A stretch of DNA of 64,000 bases from a marine gamma proteobacterium HTCC2080 (GCA_000169115.1 AAVV01000002.1:62001-126000), one strand, 5' to 3'; positions 30,079-38,472 are shown, counted from the stretch's first letter. Translations and numbers: made by a program. Notes: generated by a model not told the origin, from the letters alone.

Positions 30079-31305
30079 TTATGCGCTTTCATCAATCGCA
30101 CCATAAACAATATTTCTAATTTGACCTCGAAAATTAAACGTCGATGAAGGTATGAGCTGTGTCATAAAAATAACGAAGAGTTCTTCCGCAGGGTCGACCC
30201 AAAAGTGAGTCGATGCATAGCCTCCCCAGTAAAAATCGTCCTCGCCAACAGTGCCGGACGCCACGGCATCTATCGTCGAGGCAAAACCTAAACCAAACCC
30301 CACACCTTCATTGCTGGTTTCGGAAAATCCGCCCATTGCCATCTGCGCAAGGCTTTTCTTACCGAGATGATTTTGGGTCATGAGTTTAAGCGTGTTGCGA
30401 CCGATAAGTTGCTGGCCCTTATAATTTCCGTTGTTAACAAGCATCGTGCAAAACTTCGCATAGTCTTCAATTGTGCCCACTAGGCCGCCAGCGCCTGAGG
30501 GTCCTGCTGGTTGCAACCTATAGGGGCTTTCTTTGGGGTCATCCTGAAGTTTTAACCGCTTATCTGGGCCTCTAACGTAGCAAGCGGCAAAGCGTGAGAG
30601 CGCAGCATCGGGGACGGAGAAGCCGGTGTCATGCATTTCTAGAGGTTCAAAAATTCTTTCCTTGAGAAACGCATCGAAGGGTTGGCCCGAGATCACTTGA
30701 ATAAGGTAGCCGCAAATATCGGTGGCCAAGGAGTAGCTCCATCGTGTGCCCGGATCATAGAGAAGGGGTACTAGTGCCAGTTTCTTGGCAAGGTCTTCTA
30801 GTGTGTCAGCTCCGGTTCTTGTAACCCCCGCAGATTGATAGGCGGCATCGACGGGCAGCTCCATGCCCGGCAGCAAGCCACCATAGGTTAGACCTGCGGT
30901 ATGGGAGAGTAAATGCTGAATGGTCATTGCAGTTTTAGGCGGGCGTGTCGTCATGTCATCACCGACACCGTCAACCCAAACCCGCTGCATTGACCAAGAC
31001 GGTATAAACTTGGCAACAGGATCACTCAGTTGAAAGCGACCCTCTTCAAACAGCATCATCAGGGCTATGGAGGTGATCGGTTTTGTCATGGAGTAAATGC
31101 GGAAGATCGTATCGTCGCGCATAGATAAATTACGCTCAAGGTCCATAAGTCCTAGGGTTAGAGAGCTTGCGACGTTCCCCTTTCTAGCAACAAGCAACCG
31201 GCAGCCCGGGATTTTTTGCGGTGTAATGTAGTTTTGTTGTAGATGTGTCTGAAGCCGATCTAGCTTGTGCTTTGAAAAACCGGCGCTTGCAGGATTGAGT
31301 TCCAT
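30079..31305 (-). CDS. Beta-lactamase-family serine hydrolase
   Basis: This 408-residue protein belongs to the class C beta-lactamase / esterase family, which also includes EstB-type esterases and penicillin-binding-like proteins. The catalytic SxxK is Ser72-Met-Thr-Lys75 in IYSMTKPITS, and the tyrosine motif is in RWSYSLATDICGYL. Other family segments are HLLSHTAGLTYGG and AGPSGAGGLVGTIEDYAKF. There is no signal peptide, so a cytoplasmic esterase is more likely than a true beta-lactamase. It stands alone between tRNA-Ser and an oppositely oriented gene. Confidence 0.88.
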   Translation of the reverse strand: MELNPASAGFSKHKLDRLQTHLQQNYITPQKIPGCRLLVARKGNVASSLTLGLMDLERNLSMRDDTIFRIYSMTKPITSIALMMLFEEGRFQLSDPVAKFIPSWSMQRVWVDGVGDDMTTRPPKTAMTIQHLLSHTAGLTYGGLLPGMELPVDAAYQSAGVTRTGADTLEDLAKKLALVPLLYDPGTRWSYSLATDICGYLIQVISGQPFDAFLKERIFEPLEMHDTGFSVPDAALSRFAACYVRGPDKRLKLQDDPKESPYRLQPAGPSGAGGLVGTIEDYAKFCTMLVNNGNYKGQQLIGRNTLKLMTQNHLGKKSLAQMAMGGFSETSNEGVGFGLGFASTIDAVASGTVGEDDFYWGGYASTHFWVDPAEELFVIFMTQLIPSSTFNFRGQIRNIVYGAIDESA

Positions 31306-31574
31306 ATTACGGCCTGAAGTGTTTTTAATGAGTGAATAAGCGGTGGGCGATGCATGCCTTCGCAGCGCTGCAGATTACACTAAGTTAGGTCTTGGAAATA
31401 ATCCGTAACCAGAAGGGTGTTGATGGGGTTTCGAGTTTATTTCGGTTCAGGTACGAGGGTATTAGTACTCAGATTTGCAGTTTTTGAGCAGAGGAAGGTC
31501 ACCATGGTTGGCCTAGGTGTGTTTCCACAATAAAAGCTGGATAATTACGGTTTTCCGCAGCTCTTGGAATTGCC

Positions 31575-32423
31575 GTGTTAATTGGCTGTCTCAGTCTCGA
31601 GGTTCGATCATACGTTAAGGACGCTTTTATCTGCGGGCTTATGCTTTGCGCAGGATTTTCTCGAGTTGCAGGCGCGGATATTTCAAATACGGCTTACGGT
31701 GTCCCATCGTGTTTGGCTGAACTCGCCCAACCGGCAGGTCACCGCGAACGTCTGCCCCAATCATTTGGCTTGGTCTCGTGGAATATTGAGAAAGGTAATA
31801 ACCCTGAGTGGCTGGAAGACTTACAAACTCAGCAAACTTCTCCCGACTTAATGCTGCTTCAGGAAGCCTACATCCCTAGCCCTTTTAAACGATTTGTGGG
31901 GCCTCTCACCCATGAGAATTTCTCAGAGGGTTATTTAGCCGGCCGCTTACAGACCGGCGTACTGTCTGTTTCTAGCGTTAAACCTCAGCTTCATTGCGCG
32001 CTCACGGCTTATGAACCCTGGCTCACCACACCCAAAGCGACAACGATCACCCGCTATGGTCTGACCGGAAGTGAACAGCCGCTGCTTGTGATCAATGCCC
32101 ACATGGTCAATTTTGAATGGGGTGTGGAGGGATTTATTCAGCAATGGCAGGAGATCGAACAGGTGCTTAAGCAGCACAACGGCCCCTTGATTGTTGCGGG
32201 GGATTTTAATACCTGGAATGTTGAGCGGGTAGGGGTTTTGGAGACGGTAAAGCGGCGTCATAATCTGACCAGCGTGGCTTTTTACCCGGATTTACGCACT
32301 GCATTTTTCGGCCTCCCATTGGATCACGTTCTGCTGCGCAACCTCAACGCGACCAAGGCTAAGGTGCTGGTGTCCACAAAATCGGATCACAACAGCTTGT
32401 GGGTTGAGCTTAAGTTTGAATAA
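31575..32423 (+). CDS. Endonuclease/exonuclease/phosphatase-family protein, probably exported
   Basis: The 282-residue protein has the EEP-fold motifs in order: FGLVSWNIEKGNN, MLLQEAYIP (catalytic Glu), VINAHMVNFEWG, IVAGDFNTWN (Asp/Asn), LDHVLLRN and STKSDHNSLWV (catalytic Asp-His). A hydrophobic N-terminal stretch ending SRVAGA suggests export or membrane attachment. Related proteins include exported nucleases and sphingomyelinase-like phosphodiesterases, so the substrate is open. It starts at a GTG with a modest TTGGAA ribosome site. A nine-codon open frame with a strong ribosome site lies about 40 bases upstream. Confidence 0.82.
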   Translation: MLIGCLSLEVRSYVKDAFICGLMLCAGFSRVAGADISNTAYGVPSCLAELAQPAGHRERLPQSFGLVSWNIEKGNNPEWLEDLQTQQTSPDLMLLQEAYIPSPFKRFVGPLTHENFSEGYLAGRLQTGVLSVSSVKPQLHCALTAYEPWLTTPKATTITRYGLTGSEQPLLVINAHMVNFEWGVEGFIQQWQEIEQVLKQHNGPLIVAGDFNTWNVERVGVLETVKRRHNLTSVAFYPDLRTAFFGLPLDHVLLRNLNATKAKVLVSTKSDHNSLWVELKFE

Positions 32424-32532
32424 ACGGTGTGCAACAAATTCACAGTGTTTATAACCTATACAAGATCTAGACAAGGCTTCCCGGCGTAGTAAGTGAGCCG
32501 TACTAGAAAGCAAGTACGCGAGGGGAAGCGAA

Positions 32533-32775
32533 ATGCAAAGGAATATAAGCGGGGTCGAGCGAGTGCTGCGGCTCTGTCTAGGATTGGGAATCTGCACTGC
32601 GGTGTTGCTGCTAGGACAGGGCACATTAGCTGACAGTGTGCTGCTATTGCTTGGTTTTTTTTTGGTGCTAAACGGTTTAACAGCCCGCTGTTACCTTTGG
32701 CGCTGGCTGGGCATTAGTAGTTTGCGGAAATCAGGGGGCTGCGCCCTAAACACTCAGGATCGCTCCGAAGTTTAG
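32533..32775 (+). CDS. Small DUF2892-type inner-membrane protein
   Basis: This 80-residue protein matches the short membrane domain seen alone or attached to rhodanese (the YgaP C-terminus). It starts MQRNISGVERVLRLCLGL, continues with two hydrophobic helices (about 14-30 and 34-52), and then has the NGLTARCYLWRWLG pattern with one cysteine. GAGGGGAAGCGAA precedes the ATG. Function is unknown. A terminator hairpin follows that overlaps the end of the convergent MFS gene. Confidence 0.8.
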   Translation: MQRNISGVERVLRLCLGLGICTAVLLLGQGTLADSVLLLLGFFLVLNGLTARCYLWRWLGISSLRKSGGCALNTQDRSEV

Positions 32776-32833
32776 GTTGCGCCTGTGGTTTCCTGCGCGC
32801 CGACACTGCGTGTGCCGTGCATCACCATCACTA

Positions 32834-32858
32834 AGACAGTCACCCTGTCTGCTTTTTT
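32834..32858 (+). terminator. Intrinsic terminator overlapping the 3' end of the MFS gene
   Basis: AGACAG / CTGTCT with loop TCACC is followed by GC and six T. It ends the plus-strand small membrane protein transcript. The hairpin straddles the stop codon of the minus-strand MFS gene, whose last codons contribute one arm and the T run. Confidence 0.55.
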
Positions 32859-34126
32859 AAGTCAGCCATTAGACTACGCGCAGCCATTATGAAGCAGCCA
32901 GTACCGCTAAGGCCTAGGGTCAGGGCACAGAGCATCGCATAGCGCAGATTGTTAGCTCCGAATACGCTGGCGAAGCTGTCGCTCAAAATACCAACGATGA
33001 CCGGACCAAGCCCCAAGCCAATCATATTTAAAATGAAAAACAAAACCGCTGACGCCATTGCGCGCATGGCAGGCGATACCAGTGATTGGCACATGGCAAT
33101 GCTGGGGCCTAAATACAGTGAATTAAGAATATTGGCTGGGAATAGGACCAGCAACACGAGCGTTGCGTTGTCGCTTAAAATCGCGAAAGTCATTGGGACA
33201 ATGGCAAGACAGTTACCAATTATTGGGATCCAAACATACCAGCGTTTGTCATCTTGCCCCCATCGGTCGGCCAAATAGCCGCCCATAAAAGTGCCAATGG
33301 CACCGGCAACGCCAGATACTAGTCCCAGGGCAAAGCCCACCTGAGCGACCGTGAAACCATGGGTTCGCATCAAATAAGATGGGTAGAAATTGCCATTACC
33401 GTAGGCCACAAAGGACGTCATGGCGCACCCGAAGGCGATCCACCAAAATGCCTGTCTTTGTCTGAGAGTGCTGATGGTCTCGTTTAAGCTTGATTTTGCT
33501 GCACTCTGCCCTAGGTCCCAGCGGCCTCGCAGAGGCTCGCGAACCAATAGAAGCACAATTAGCGCGAAGAAGAGACCGGGAATGCCAACGATGAAAAAAG
33601 CGTTGCGCCAGCCATATGTCTCCGCAATGTAGCCTCCTCCAGCGAAGCCAAAAAGAATGCCCAGATAAATCCCAGCGGTATAAAACGATAGGGCAGTGCC
33701 GCGTTTTTCTGGTGGGAAGTAGTCGCTTATCATTGAATGTGCGGGGGGCGATCCACCAGCCTCGCCCAATCCTACGCCGAGTCGGGCCAAGACCAGCTGG
33801 CTGTAGCTGCCCACCATTCCCGATAAGGCGGTCATGCCACTCCACAAGGCGAGGGACACCGCGATAATATTCCGTCTGTTGGAGCGGTCAGCGAGCCACG
33901 CTATAGGTATTCCTGCACACACATAAATTAGGGCAAAGCTGAAGCCCGTCAGCACGCCCAGCTGCGCATCTGACAATCCTAACTCCGCTTTAATCGGCTC
34001 TTGTAATATGACAAGGATTTGCCGATCGATAAAGTTGAAGGTGTATACAATGGTAAGTACCACGAGAACTAACCATCGATATCGATGGTCTTTGCGATCT
34101 TGGTCGGTTTGAGATGTTACGGTCAT
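32840..34126 (-). CDS. MFS transporter (spinster-like)
   Basis: This 428-residue major facilitator has about 12 membrane segments. The N-terminal motif TFNFIDRQILVILQEPIKAE, loop 2-3 motif WLADRSNRRNIIAVSLALWS and GLGEAGGSPPAHSMISDYFP match the spinster-type/hexuronate-type subgroup common in marine Gammaproteobacteria. The substrate is not deducible. It stands alone on the minus strand, diverging from moaC. Confidence 0.88.
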   Translation of the reverse strand: MTVTSQTDQDRKDHRYRWLVLVVLTIVYTFNFIDRQILVILQEPIKAELGLSDAQLGVLTGFSFALIYVCAGIPIAWLADRSNRRNIIAVSLALWSGMTALSGMVGSYSQLVLARLGVGLGEAGGSPPAHSMISDYFPPEKRGTALSFYTAGIYLGILFGFAGGGYIAETYGWRNAFFIVGIPGLFFALIVLLLVREPLRGRWDLGQSAAKSSLNETISTLRQRQAFWWIAFGCAMTSFVAYGNGNFYPSYLMRTHGFTVAQVGFALGLVSGVAGAIGTFMGGYLADRWGQDDKRWYVWIPIIGNCLAIVPMTFAILSDNATLVLLVLFPANILNSLYLGPSIAMCQSLVSPAMRAMASAVLFFILNMIGLGLGPVIVGILSDSFASVFGANNLRYAMLCALTLGLSGTGCFIMAARSLMADLKKQTG

Positions 34127-34323
34127 GAATCTGGTCTCGTGACAAACGAAGTGATTAATTTTGAGCCGACTTTAAGATCCTCCTTTCCTGCTGCTGACGT
34201 TGCAGTGCAGGTGACCCTAGGCGCGCACATCATTTCATAGAGGTCTTTGTTGACCAAGTTGAAAATGGTTGGAGTTGTAAAGGTTTCTCTCGTGGACAAA
34301 TAGGCTCGTGGTATCATTTGCCC

Positions 34324-34821
34324 ATGCCAAAGACAAAAACAGAACTTACGCATCTTGATGAGGCGGGTCATGCCAGCATGGTAAATGTAGGCTCTAAAGC
34401 CGATACCGAGCGCTATGCGGTGGCGACCGGTAAGGTCAGGATGAAGCCGGCGACACTGGCACTGATTATTGAGGGGAGTCTGCCCAAAGGCGATGTTTTC
34501 GCCGTTGCTCGCATTGCAGGTATTCAAGCGGCCAAGCAGTGTTCGAACCTAATCCCCCTGTGCCATTTATTGCTACTCAACAGCGTGCAAGTGGATCTAG
34601 AGCCCGACCCCGAGCTGCCTGGAGTTCGAATTTCCTCAATATGCCGAGTGACGGGTAAAACTGGCGTGGAAATGGAGGCGCTTACCGCGGTATCAGTGGC
34701 TGCACTCACGCTATATGACATGTGCAAGGCCGTTGACCGCGGCATGAGCATTGAAGGCATTCAAGTTGAAACTAAGGCTGGAGGAGCTGGCGGGACATGG
34801 CAACGTGGTGATGCATGCTAA
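34324..34821 (+). CDS. moaC: Cyclic pyranopterin monophosphate synthase
   Basis: MoaC works with MoaA to turn GTP into cyclic pyranopterin monophosphate, the first step of molybdenum cofactor synthesis. The 165 residues contain the family motifs [34 protein letters not shown] and [20 protein letters not shown] followed by [14 protein letters not shown] 34324 is used; the open frame extends two codons to a TTG. moaD overlaps by seven bases. moaA is not adjacent and must lie elsewhere. Confidence 0.95.
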   Translation: MPKTKTELTHLDEAGHASMVNVGSKADTERYAVATGKVRMKPATLALIIEGSLPKGDVFAVARIAGIQAAKQCSNLIPLCHLLLLNSVQVDLEPDPELPGVRISSICRVTGKTGVEMEALTAVSVAALTLYDMCKAVDRGMSIEGIQVETKAGGAGGTWQRGDAC

Positions 34822-35069
34822 CCGTGCGCTTTTTTTCATTGATCCGTGAGGCGCTCGATTGCGAAGAACTACAGGTGGAGCATCAGGAGACCCTGTGCAC
34901 AGTTGGTGATCTTAAGCAGAGTCTGGTAGATAACGGAGGGGATCATTGGCGTGAGGCACTGTATCAGCCCAATGTAGTGCATGCCCTCAACCAGCGTGTT
35001 GTGAACACAGATCACGAATTGAAAGATGGCGATGAGGTGGCGTTTTTTCCACCCATGACTGGCGGTTGA
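34815..35069 (+). CDS. moaD: Molybdopterin synthase small subunit
   Basis: MoaD is a ubiquitin-fold sulfur carrier whose C-terminal thiocarboxylate donates sulfur to make molybdopterin. The 84-residue protein ends in the required Gly-Gly (FFPPMTGG) and has the family core [10 protein letters not shown]. It overlaps moaC by seven bases, and moaE starts one base after its stop, so the subunits are produced together. Confidence 0.93.
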   Translation: MLTVRFFSLIREALDCEELQVEHQETLCTVGDLKQSLVDNGGDHWREALYQPNVVHALNQRVVNTDHELKDGDEVAFFPPMTGG

Positions 35070-35070
35070 A

Positions 35071-35535
35071 ATGAGTGTACTGGTACAGGAGACTCCTTTT
35101 TCTGTAGACCAGCAGCAGAGCCTGTTTCTGGCTTCAAGTAGCGGTGCGGGCTTGGTAACTTTTACCGGCTATTTGAGAGATTTTAGTGCGGAAGGCGGTA
35201 TTGAAGCTTTAGAGCTAGAGCATTACCCGGGGATGACAGAGCGCGTCCTAGAAGAGCTAGGGGTAGCTGCGGTTAGCCGCTTTGACTTACGAGGTTGGAG
35301 GATTGTGCACCGTTATGGACGAATTGGACAGCAAGACCCTATCGTTTGGGTGGGAGTTTTTGCTGATCATCGCCATGAGGCGTTCGCGGGCTGCCAATTT
35401 ATTATGGACACGTTGAAAACAAAGGCGCCGTTTTGGAAAAAAGAATTTATGTGCGATGGGCGTGTGCTTTGGGTTCAGTCCAAATCAGAGGACGCCGAGC
35501 GAGAACAAGCGTGGCAGGAAGGTGTGTATGAGTAG
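35071..35535 (+). CDS. moaE: Molybdopterin synthase catalytic subunit
   Basis: MoaE binds cyclic pyranopterin monophosphate and receives sulfur from MoaD. The 154 residues show GAGLVTFTGYLRDFS, LELEHYPGMTE, WRIVHRYGRIGQQDPIVWVG, DHRHEAFAGCQFIMDTLKT and the catalytic lysine region PFWKKEF. It directly follows moaD and overlaps the flavin reductase gene by eight bases. Confidence 0.94.
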   Translation: MSVLVQETPFSVDQQQSLFLASSSGAGLVTFTGYLRDFSAEGGIEALELEHYPGMTERVLEELGVAAVSRFDLRGWRIVHRYGRIGQQDPIVWVGVFADHRHEAFAGCQFIMDTLKTKAPFWKKEFMCDGRVLWVQSKSEDAEREQAWQEGVYE

Positions 35536-36007
35536 TACTGAGTTTCGTAATGCCCTTGGGGCATTCACCACCGGAGTTTGCCTTATCACCGTCAATGACG
35601 CCCATTCGGGCGCCTTAGCGTTAACCGCAAACTCTTTTAGTTCACTGTCACTTGAACCGCCACTAGTGCTTTGGAATATCCAGAACGATTCAGATTGCTA
35701 CAGGGAGTATACCGAGTGTGCGCACTTCGGTATTTCAATATTGTGTGCAGACCAACAGGCGCTGTCGAGCGCCTACGCGAGAAAGGACAACCACACTATT
35801 GTAGAAGATGATTTCATCACCGATGAGCATGGGGTGCCTTTACTCAAGCGAGCCGTCGCACGCTTTAGCTGTAAAAACTTTCAGCTTGTAGAGGCCGGTG
35901 ATCATCATATTGTGATCGGCGAGGTCACGGCCTTTGACGCCCACGACGAGTCGCCGCTCTTATTCAGCCGTGGGTCTTATGACCAACTGGCCTCGCGTTC
36001 TGATTAA
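35528..36007 (+). CDS. Flavin reductase domain protein
   Basis: This 159-residue protein of the split-barrel flavin reductase family (HpaC-like) reduces FMN or FAD with NAD(P)H for a partner oxygenase. The N-terminus has the family pattern FRNALGAFTTGVCLITV, then ALTANSFSSLSLEPPLVL and HFGISILCADQQ, and later DHHIVIGEVTAFD. ATG 35528 overlaps moaE by eight bases; a longer frame would lie wholly inside moaE. No oxygenase gene is adjacent, so its partner is unknown. Confidence 0.85.
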   Translation: MSSTEFRNALGAFTTGVCLITVNDAHSGALALTANSFSSLSLEPPLVLWNIQNDSDCYREYTECAHFGISILCADQQALSSAYARKDNHTIVEDDFITDEHGVPLLKRAVARFSCKNFQLVEAGDHHIVIGEVTAFDAHDESPLLFSRGSYDQLASRSD

Positions 36008-36016
36008 GGATTTGCC

Positions 36017-36556
36017 GTGAAATTCTGCCCAGAGTGTGGTGCGCCAACTAATCGGCGTGTGCCTGAAGATGATGGTCGAGAGCGTGATATTTGCTCTCGG
36101 TGCGAGACAATTCACTATCACAATCCTAAGGTTATAGTGGGCTGTATACCCGAGCATAACGGTCAGATTCTCATGTGCAAACGGGCCATAGAACCGCGTT
36201 ATGGTTTATGGACCTTGCCTGCTGGGTTCATGGAGAACGGTGAGACCACGGCTGAAGGTGCCGCTCGTGAGACCTGGGAGGAAGCCGCTGCGGTCGCGAC
36301 TGAACCGATGCTCTACAGGATTTTTGACGTCCCTCATATCAATCAGGTGTATATGTTTTATCGCTGCGGTGTCGAAGGCGGCCGCTACGGAGTGGGCCCC
36401 GAGAGTTTGGAGACCGAGCTGGTGTCACCGTCTGACATCAGATGGGATGAGTTGGCATTTCCCGTTGTTCGGGAGCTGCTTAAAGAATTTATCGATGACA
36501 GCCGCGGTGGTAACTTTCCCGTGCGCCATAGCGTCATAAGCATAGGTCGTCGTTAA
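36017..36556 (+). CDS. Nudix hydrolase with N-terminal zinc ribbon
   Basis: The 179-residue protein begins with a zinc-ribbon (CPECGAP and CSRCET) and contains a Nudix box, GFMENGETTAEGAARETWEE, at about residues 72-91. The combination resembles the NudC-type and related NADH/ADP-ribose pyrophosphatases, but it lacks the long NudC N-terminal domain, so the substrate is uncertain. It starts at a GTG nine bases after the flavin reductase gene and ends the moaCDE transcription unit. Confidence 0.85.
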   Translation: MKFCPECGAPTNRRVPEDDGRERDICSRCETIHYHNPKVIVGCIPEHNGQILMCKRAIEPRYGLWTLPAGFMENGETTAEGAARETWEEAAAVATEPMLYRIFDVPHINQVYMFYRCGVEGGRYGVGPESLETELVSPSDIRWDELAFPVVRELLKEFIDDSRGGNFPVRHSVISIGRR

Positions 36557-36561
36557 CTAGT

Positions 36562-36596
36562 ACGAGGACTTATCTCGCTTTCCTCCGTGTTTTTTT
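36562..36596 (+). terminator. Terminator after the moaCDE operon
   Basis: GAGGA (36564-36568) pairs with TCCTC (36581-36585), extended by AC/GT across a bulged C, and is followed by a long T tract. It lies between the Nudix gene and the peroxiredoxin gene. Confidence 0.55.
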
Positions 36597-36614
36597 AGAT
36601 AAAGGATTTACACG

Positions 36615-37094
36615 ATGACATTTCCTAAAATTGGTAACCTAGCCCCAGTATTTGCCTTGCCAGACCAAGAAGGTACTAAGGTAAAGCTTCAAGATTTTCG
36701 CGATCAAAAAAATGTGGTGGTTTATTTTTATCCCAAGGCTATGACCCCTGGGTGCACGGTTCAGGCTGCCGGCCTTCGTGACATCGCAGCTGATCTGGCA
36801 AAACGTAACACGGTGGTTTTAGGTATCAGCCCAGACGCCAGTAAACGCCTTGCAAAGTTTTCCGAGCGAGACGGCCTCAACTTTACGCTGCTCGCTGATG
36901 AAGATCATGCTGTCGCCGATAAGTATGGGGCTTGGGGGCCCAAGAAGTTTATGGGTCGGGAGTTCGACGGTATATTAAGAACAACCTTCATTGTCGGCCG
37001 GGATGGTCGGTTGAAAGGGGTGTTAGATAAGTTCAAAACCAAGAGCCATCACGAGGATCTTTTGGCGGCTTTAGATGACTTGGATCTTGATTAA
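36615..37094 (+). CDS. bcp: Bcp-type peroxiredoxin
   Basis: Bcp reduces hydrogen peroxide and lipid hydroperoxides using thioredoxin. The 159 residues contain the peroxidatic cysteine in YFYPKAMTPGCTVQAAGLRD. In E. coli Bcp a resolving cysteine sits five residues later (TVQACGLRD), but here that position is Ala, and no other cysteine is visible in the chain. The enzyme would then work as a 1-Cys peroxiredoxin or use an external thiol. It has its own upstream terminator and ribosome site (AAAGGA), so it is monocistronic. Confidence 0.93.
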   Translation: MTFPKIGNLAPVFALPDQEGTKVKLQDFRDQKNVVVYFYPKAMTPGCTVQAAGLRDIAADLAKRNTVVLGISPDASKRLAKFSERDGLNFTLLADEDHAVADKYGAWGPKKFMGREFDGILRTTFIVGRDGRLKGVLDKFKTKSHHEDLLAALDDLDLD

Positions 37095-37149
37095 GCTTCG
37101 ACGACCTAGCCCGAGGCCCCTGCGCAATACCTTGCCGGGTAGGAGTATC

Positions 37150-37189
37150 ATCGTTGCGATCCACTTAATATCGTTGTGATGTACTTAAT
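37150..37189. repeat. Imperfect 20-base tandem duplication
   Basis: Two adjacent 20-base units, each starting ATCGTTG and ending ACTTAAT, match at 17 of 20 positions. They lie in the 176-base gap between bcp and the exonuclease gene and may be a paired regulator site or a local duplication. Confidence 0.6.
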
Positions 37190-37270
37190 GGCGCCGGCGA
37201 GTTTTGGAGTAATCACCCGCTTAGGTGATGATTTTGATATTCTTACAACTCTTCACTAGTAGCGTTATTC

Positions 37271-38050
37271 ATGCGAGTCATTACCTGTAATACCAACGGA
37301 ATTCGAGCGGCACAGCGCAAGGGTTTTTTTTCTTGGCTGTCCCAGCAGGATGCAGATTTTGTATGCATTCAAGAAACGAAGGCGCAGATACACCAGCTGG
37401 ACCCGGCGCTGTTTGCACCAGAGGGGTATCACTGCACCTACAACGATGCTCAAAAACCCGGCTACAGCGGAACTGCTGTTTTCAGTCGGATAAAACCTAA
37501 AACCGTAGTGACTAAATTGGGCTGGGAGCCTATGGACTCCCAAGGGCGTTATTTGCAAGCCGATTTTAAAGGTTTTAGTGTGATCTCGCTGTATGTCCCT
37601 TCAGGATCGAGTGGTGAAGCAGCTCAGGATCGTAAAGAGATTTTCATGGAAAAGTTTCTTCCGCATTTGCAGGCTTTAAAGCGTAAGCGGCGAGAATTCA
37701 TCATTTGCGGTGACTGGAACATTTGCCATCGTGAGATCGACCTGAAAAACTGGCGAGGCAATAGAAAGAACTCAGGGTTTCTACCCCATGAACGAGCTTG
37801 GCTCGATAGAGTTTATGACGAGCTCGGCTGGGTTGACGTCTTCCGTCGCATTAATCCCAACCCAGATCAGTATACTTGGTGGTCCAACCGCGGCCAGGCA
37901 TGGGCTAAAAACGTTGGTTGGCGTCTCGATTACATGCTCTGTACCCCTGGGATTGCGTCGGCGGGATCTTCCGCCAGTATCTATCGGGACGAGCGTTTTT
38001 CAGATCATGCGCCGCTCATTATCGATTTTGATACTGAGGTTGAAGGCTGA
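37271..38050 (+). CDS. Exodeoxyribonuclease III family nuclease (Crc-like subgroup)
   Basis: This 259-residue EEP-fold DNA repair nuclease cuts at abasic sites and degrades 3' ends. The catalytic set is intact: ITCNTNGIRAA, IQETKAQ (Glu), GDWNICHREIDLKNW (Asp/Asn), WRLDYML and FSDHAPLI (Asp-His). The sequence strongly resembles Pseudomonas Crc along its length (GRYLQADF, KRRREFI, then PSG, FLPHERAW and QYTWWS). In Crc those catalytic residues are replaced and the protein acts as a Hfq-dependent translation co-repressor. With active-site residues present, a nuclease is the better call. It has its own start after an AT-rich gap. Confidence 0.88.
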   Translation: MRVITCNTNGIRAAQRKGFFSWLSQQDADFVCIQETKAQIHQLDPALFAPEGYHCTYNDAQKPGYSGTAVFSRIKPKTVVTKLGWEPMDSQGRYLQADFKGFSVISLYVPSGSSGEAAQDRKEIFMEKFLPHLQALKRKRREFIICGDWNICHREIDLKNWRGNRKNSGFLPHERAWLDRVYDELGWVDVFRRINPNPDQYTWWSNRGQAWAKNVGWRLDYMLCTPGIASAGSSASIYRDERFSDHAPLIIDFDTEVEG

Positions 38051-38103
38051 GGCTTTGGTGAATACGTTTGTTCATTAATCAATAAAGTTACCAGGAGAAA
38101 GTT

Positions 38104-38439
38104 ATGTTCATATCTAGCGCTTATGCCCAATCTGCGGGCCCGGCACCTGCCGGTGGTGAATTCATGCAGATAGGCTTTTTGATCGTTTTGTTTGCACTGT
38201 TTTATTTCTTAGCCATACGCCCCCAACGAAAGCGACAAAAAGAGCATACCGATATGATCTCTGCGCTGAAGAAGGGCGATGAGGTGGCGATGTCTTCGGG
38301 CATGCTGGGTAGGGTTACTGCCCTTGATGAAAACTATCTTACTCTCGGAGTATCGGGCGGATTAGAACTCAAATTTCAGCGGCTACACGTCAACGCGATT
38401 TTGCCCAAGGGCACGCTAAAGTCTGTGGGCACAGAGTAA
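38104..38439 (+). CDS. yajC: Preprotein translocase accessory subunit YajC
   Basis: YajC is a small inner-membrane protein that associates with SecDF. The 111 residues begin with a short Ala/Gln-rich N-terminus, then one membrane helix (about residues 21-39) ending in IRPQRKRQKEHTDMISALKKGDEV, followed by the cytosolic MLGRVTALDENYLTLGV domain. A good ribosome site (AGGAG) precedes the ATG. Usually it sits between tgt and secD; neither is here, so the gene is separated from its normal partners. Confidence 0.94.
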   Translation: MFISSAYAQSAGPAPAGGEFMQIGFLIVLFALFYFLAIRPQRKRQKEHTDMISALKKGDEVAMSSGMLGRVTALDENYLTLGVSGGLELKFQRLHVNAILPKGTLKSVGTE

Positions 38440-38472
38440 GCTCTCATCGGATCGCTACATTACCCAGAGCGG

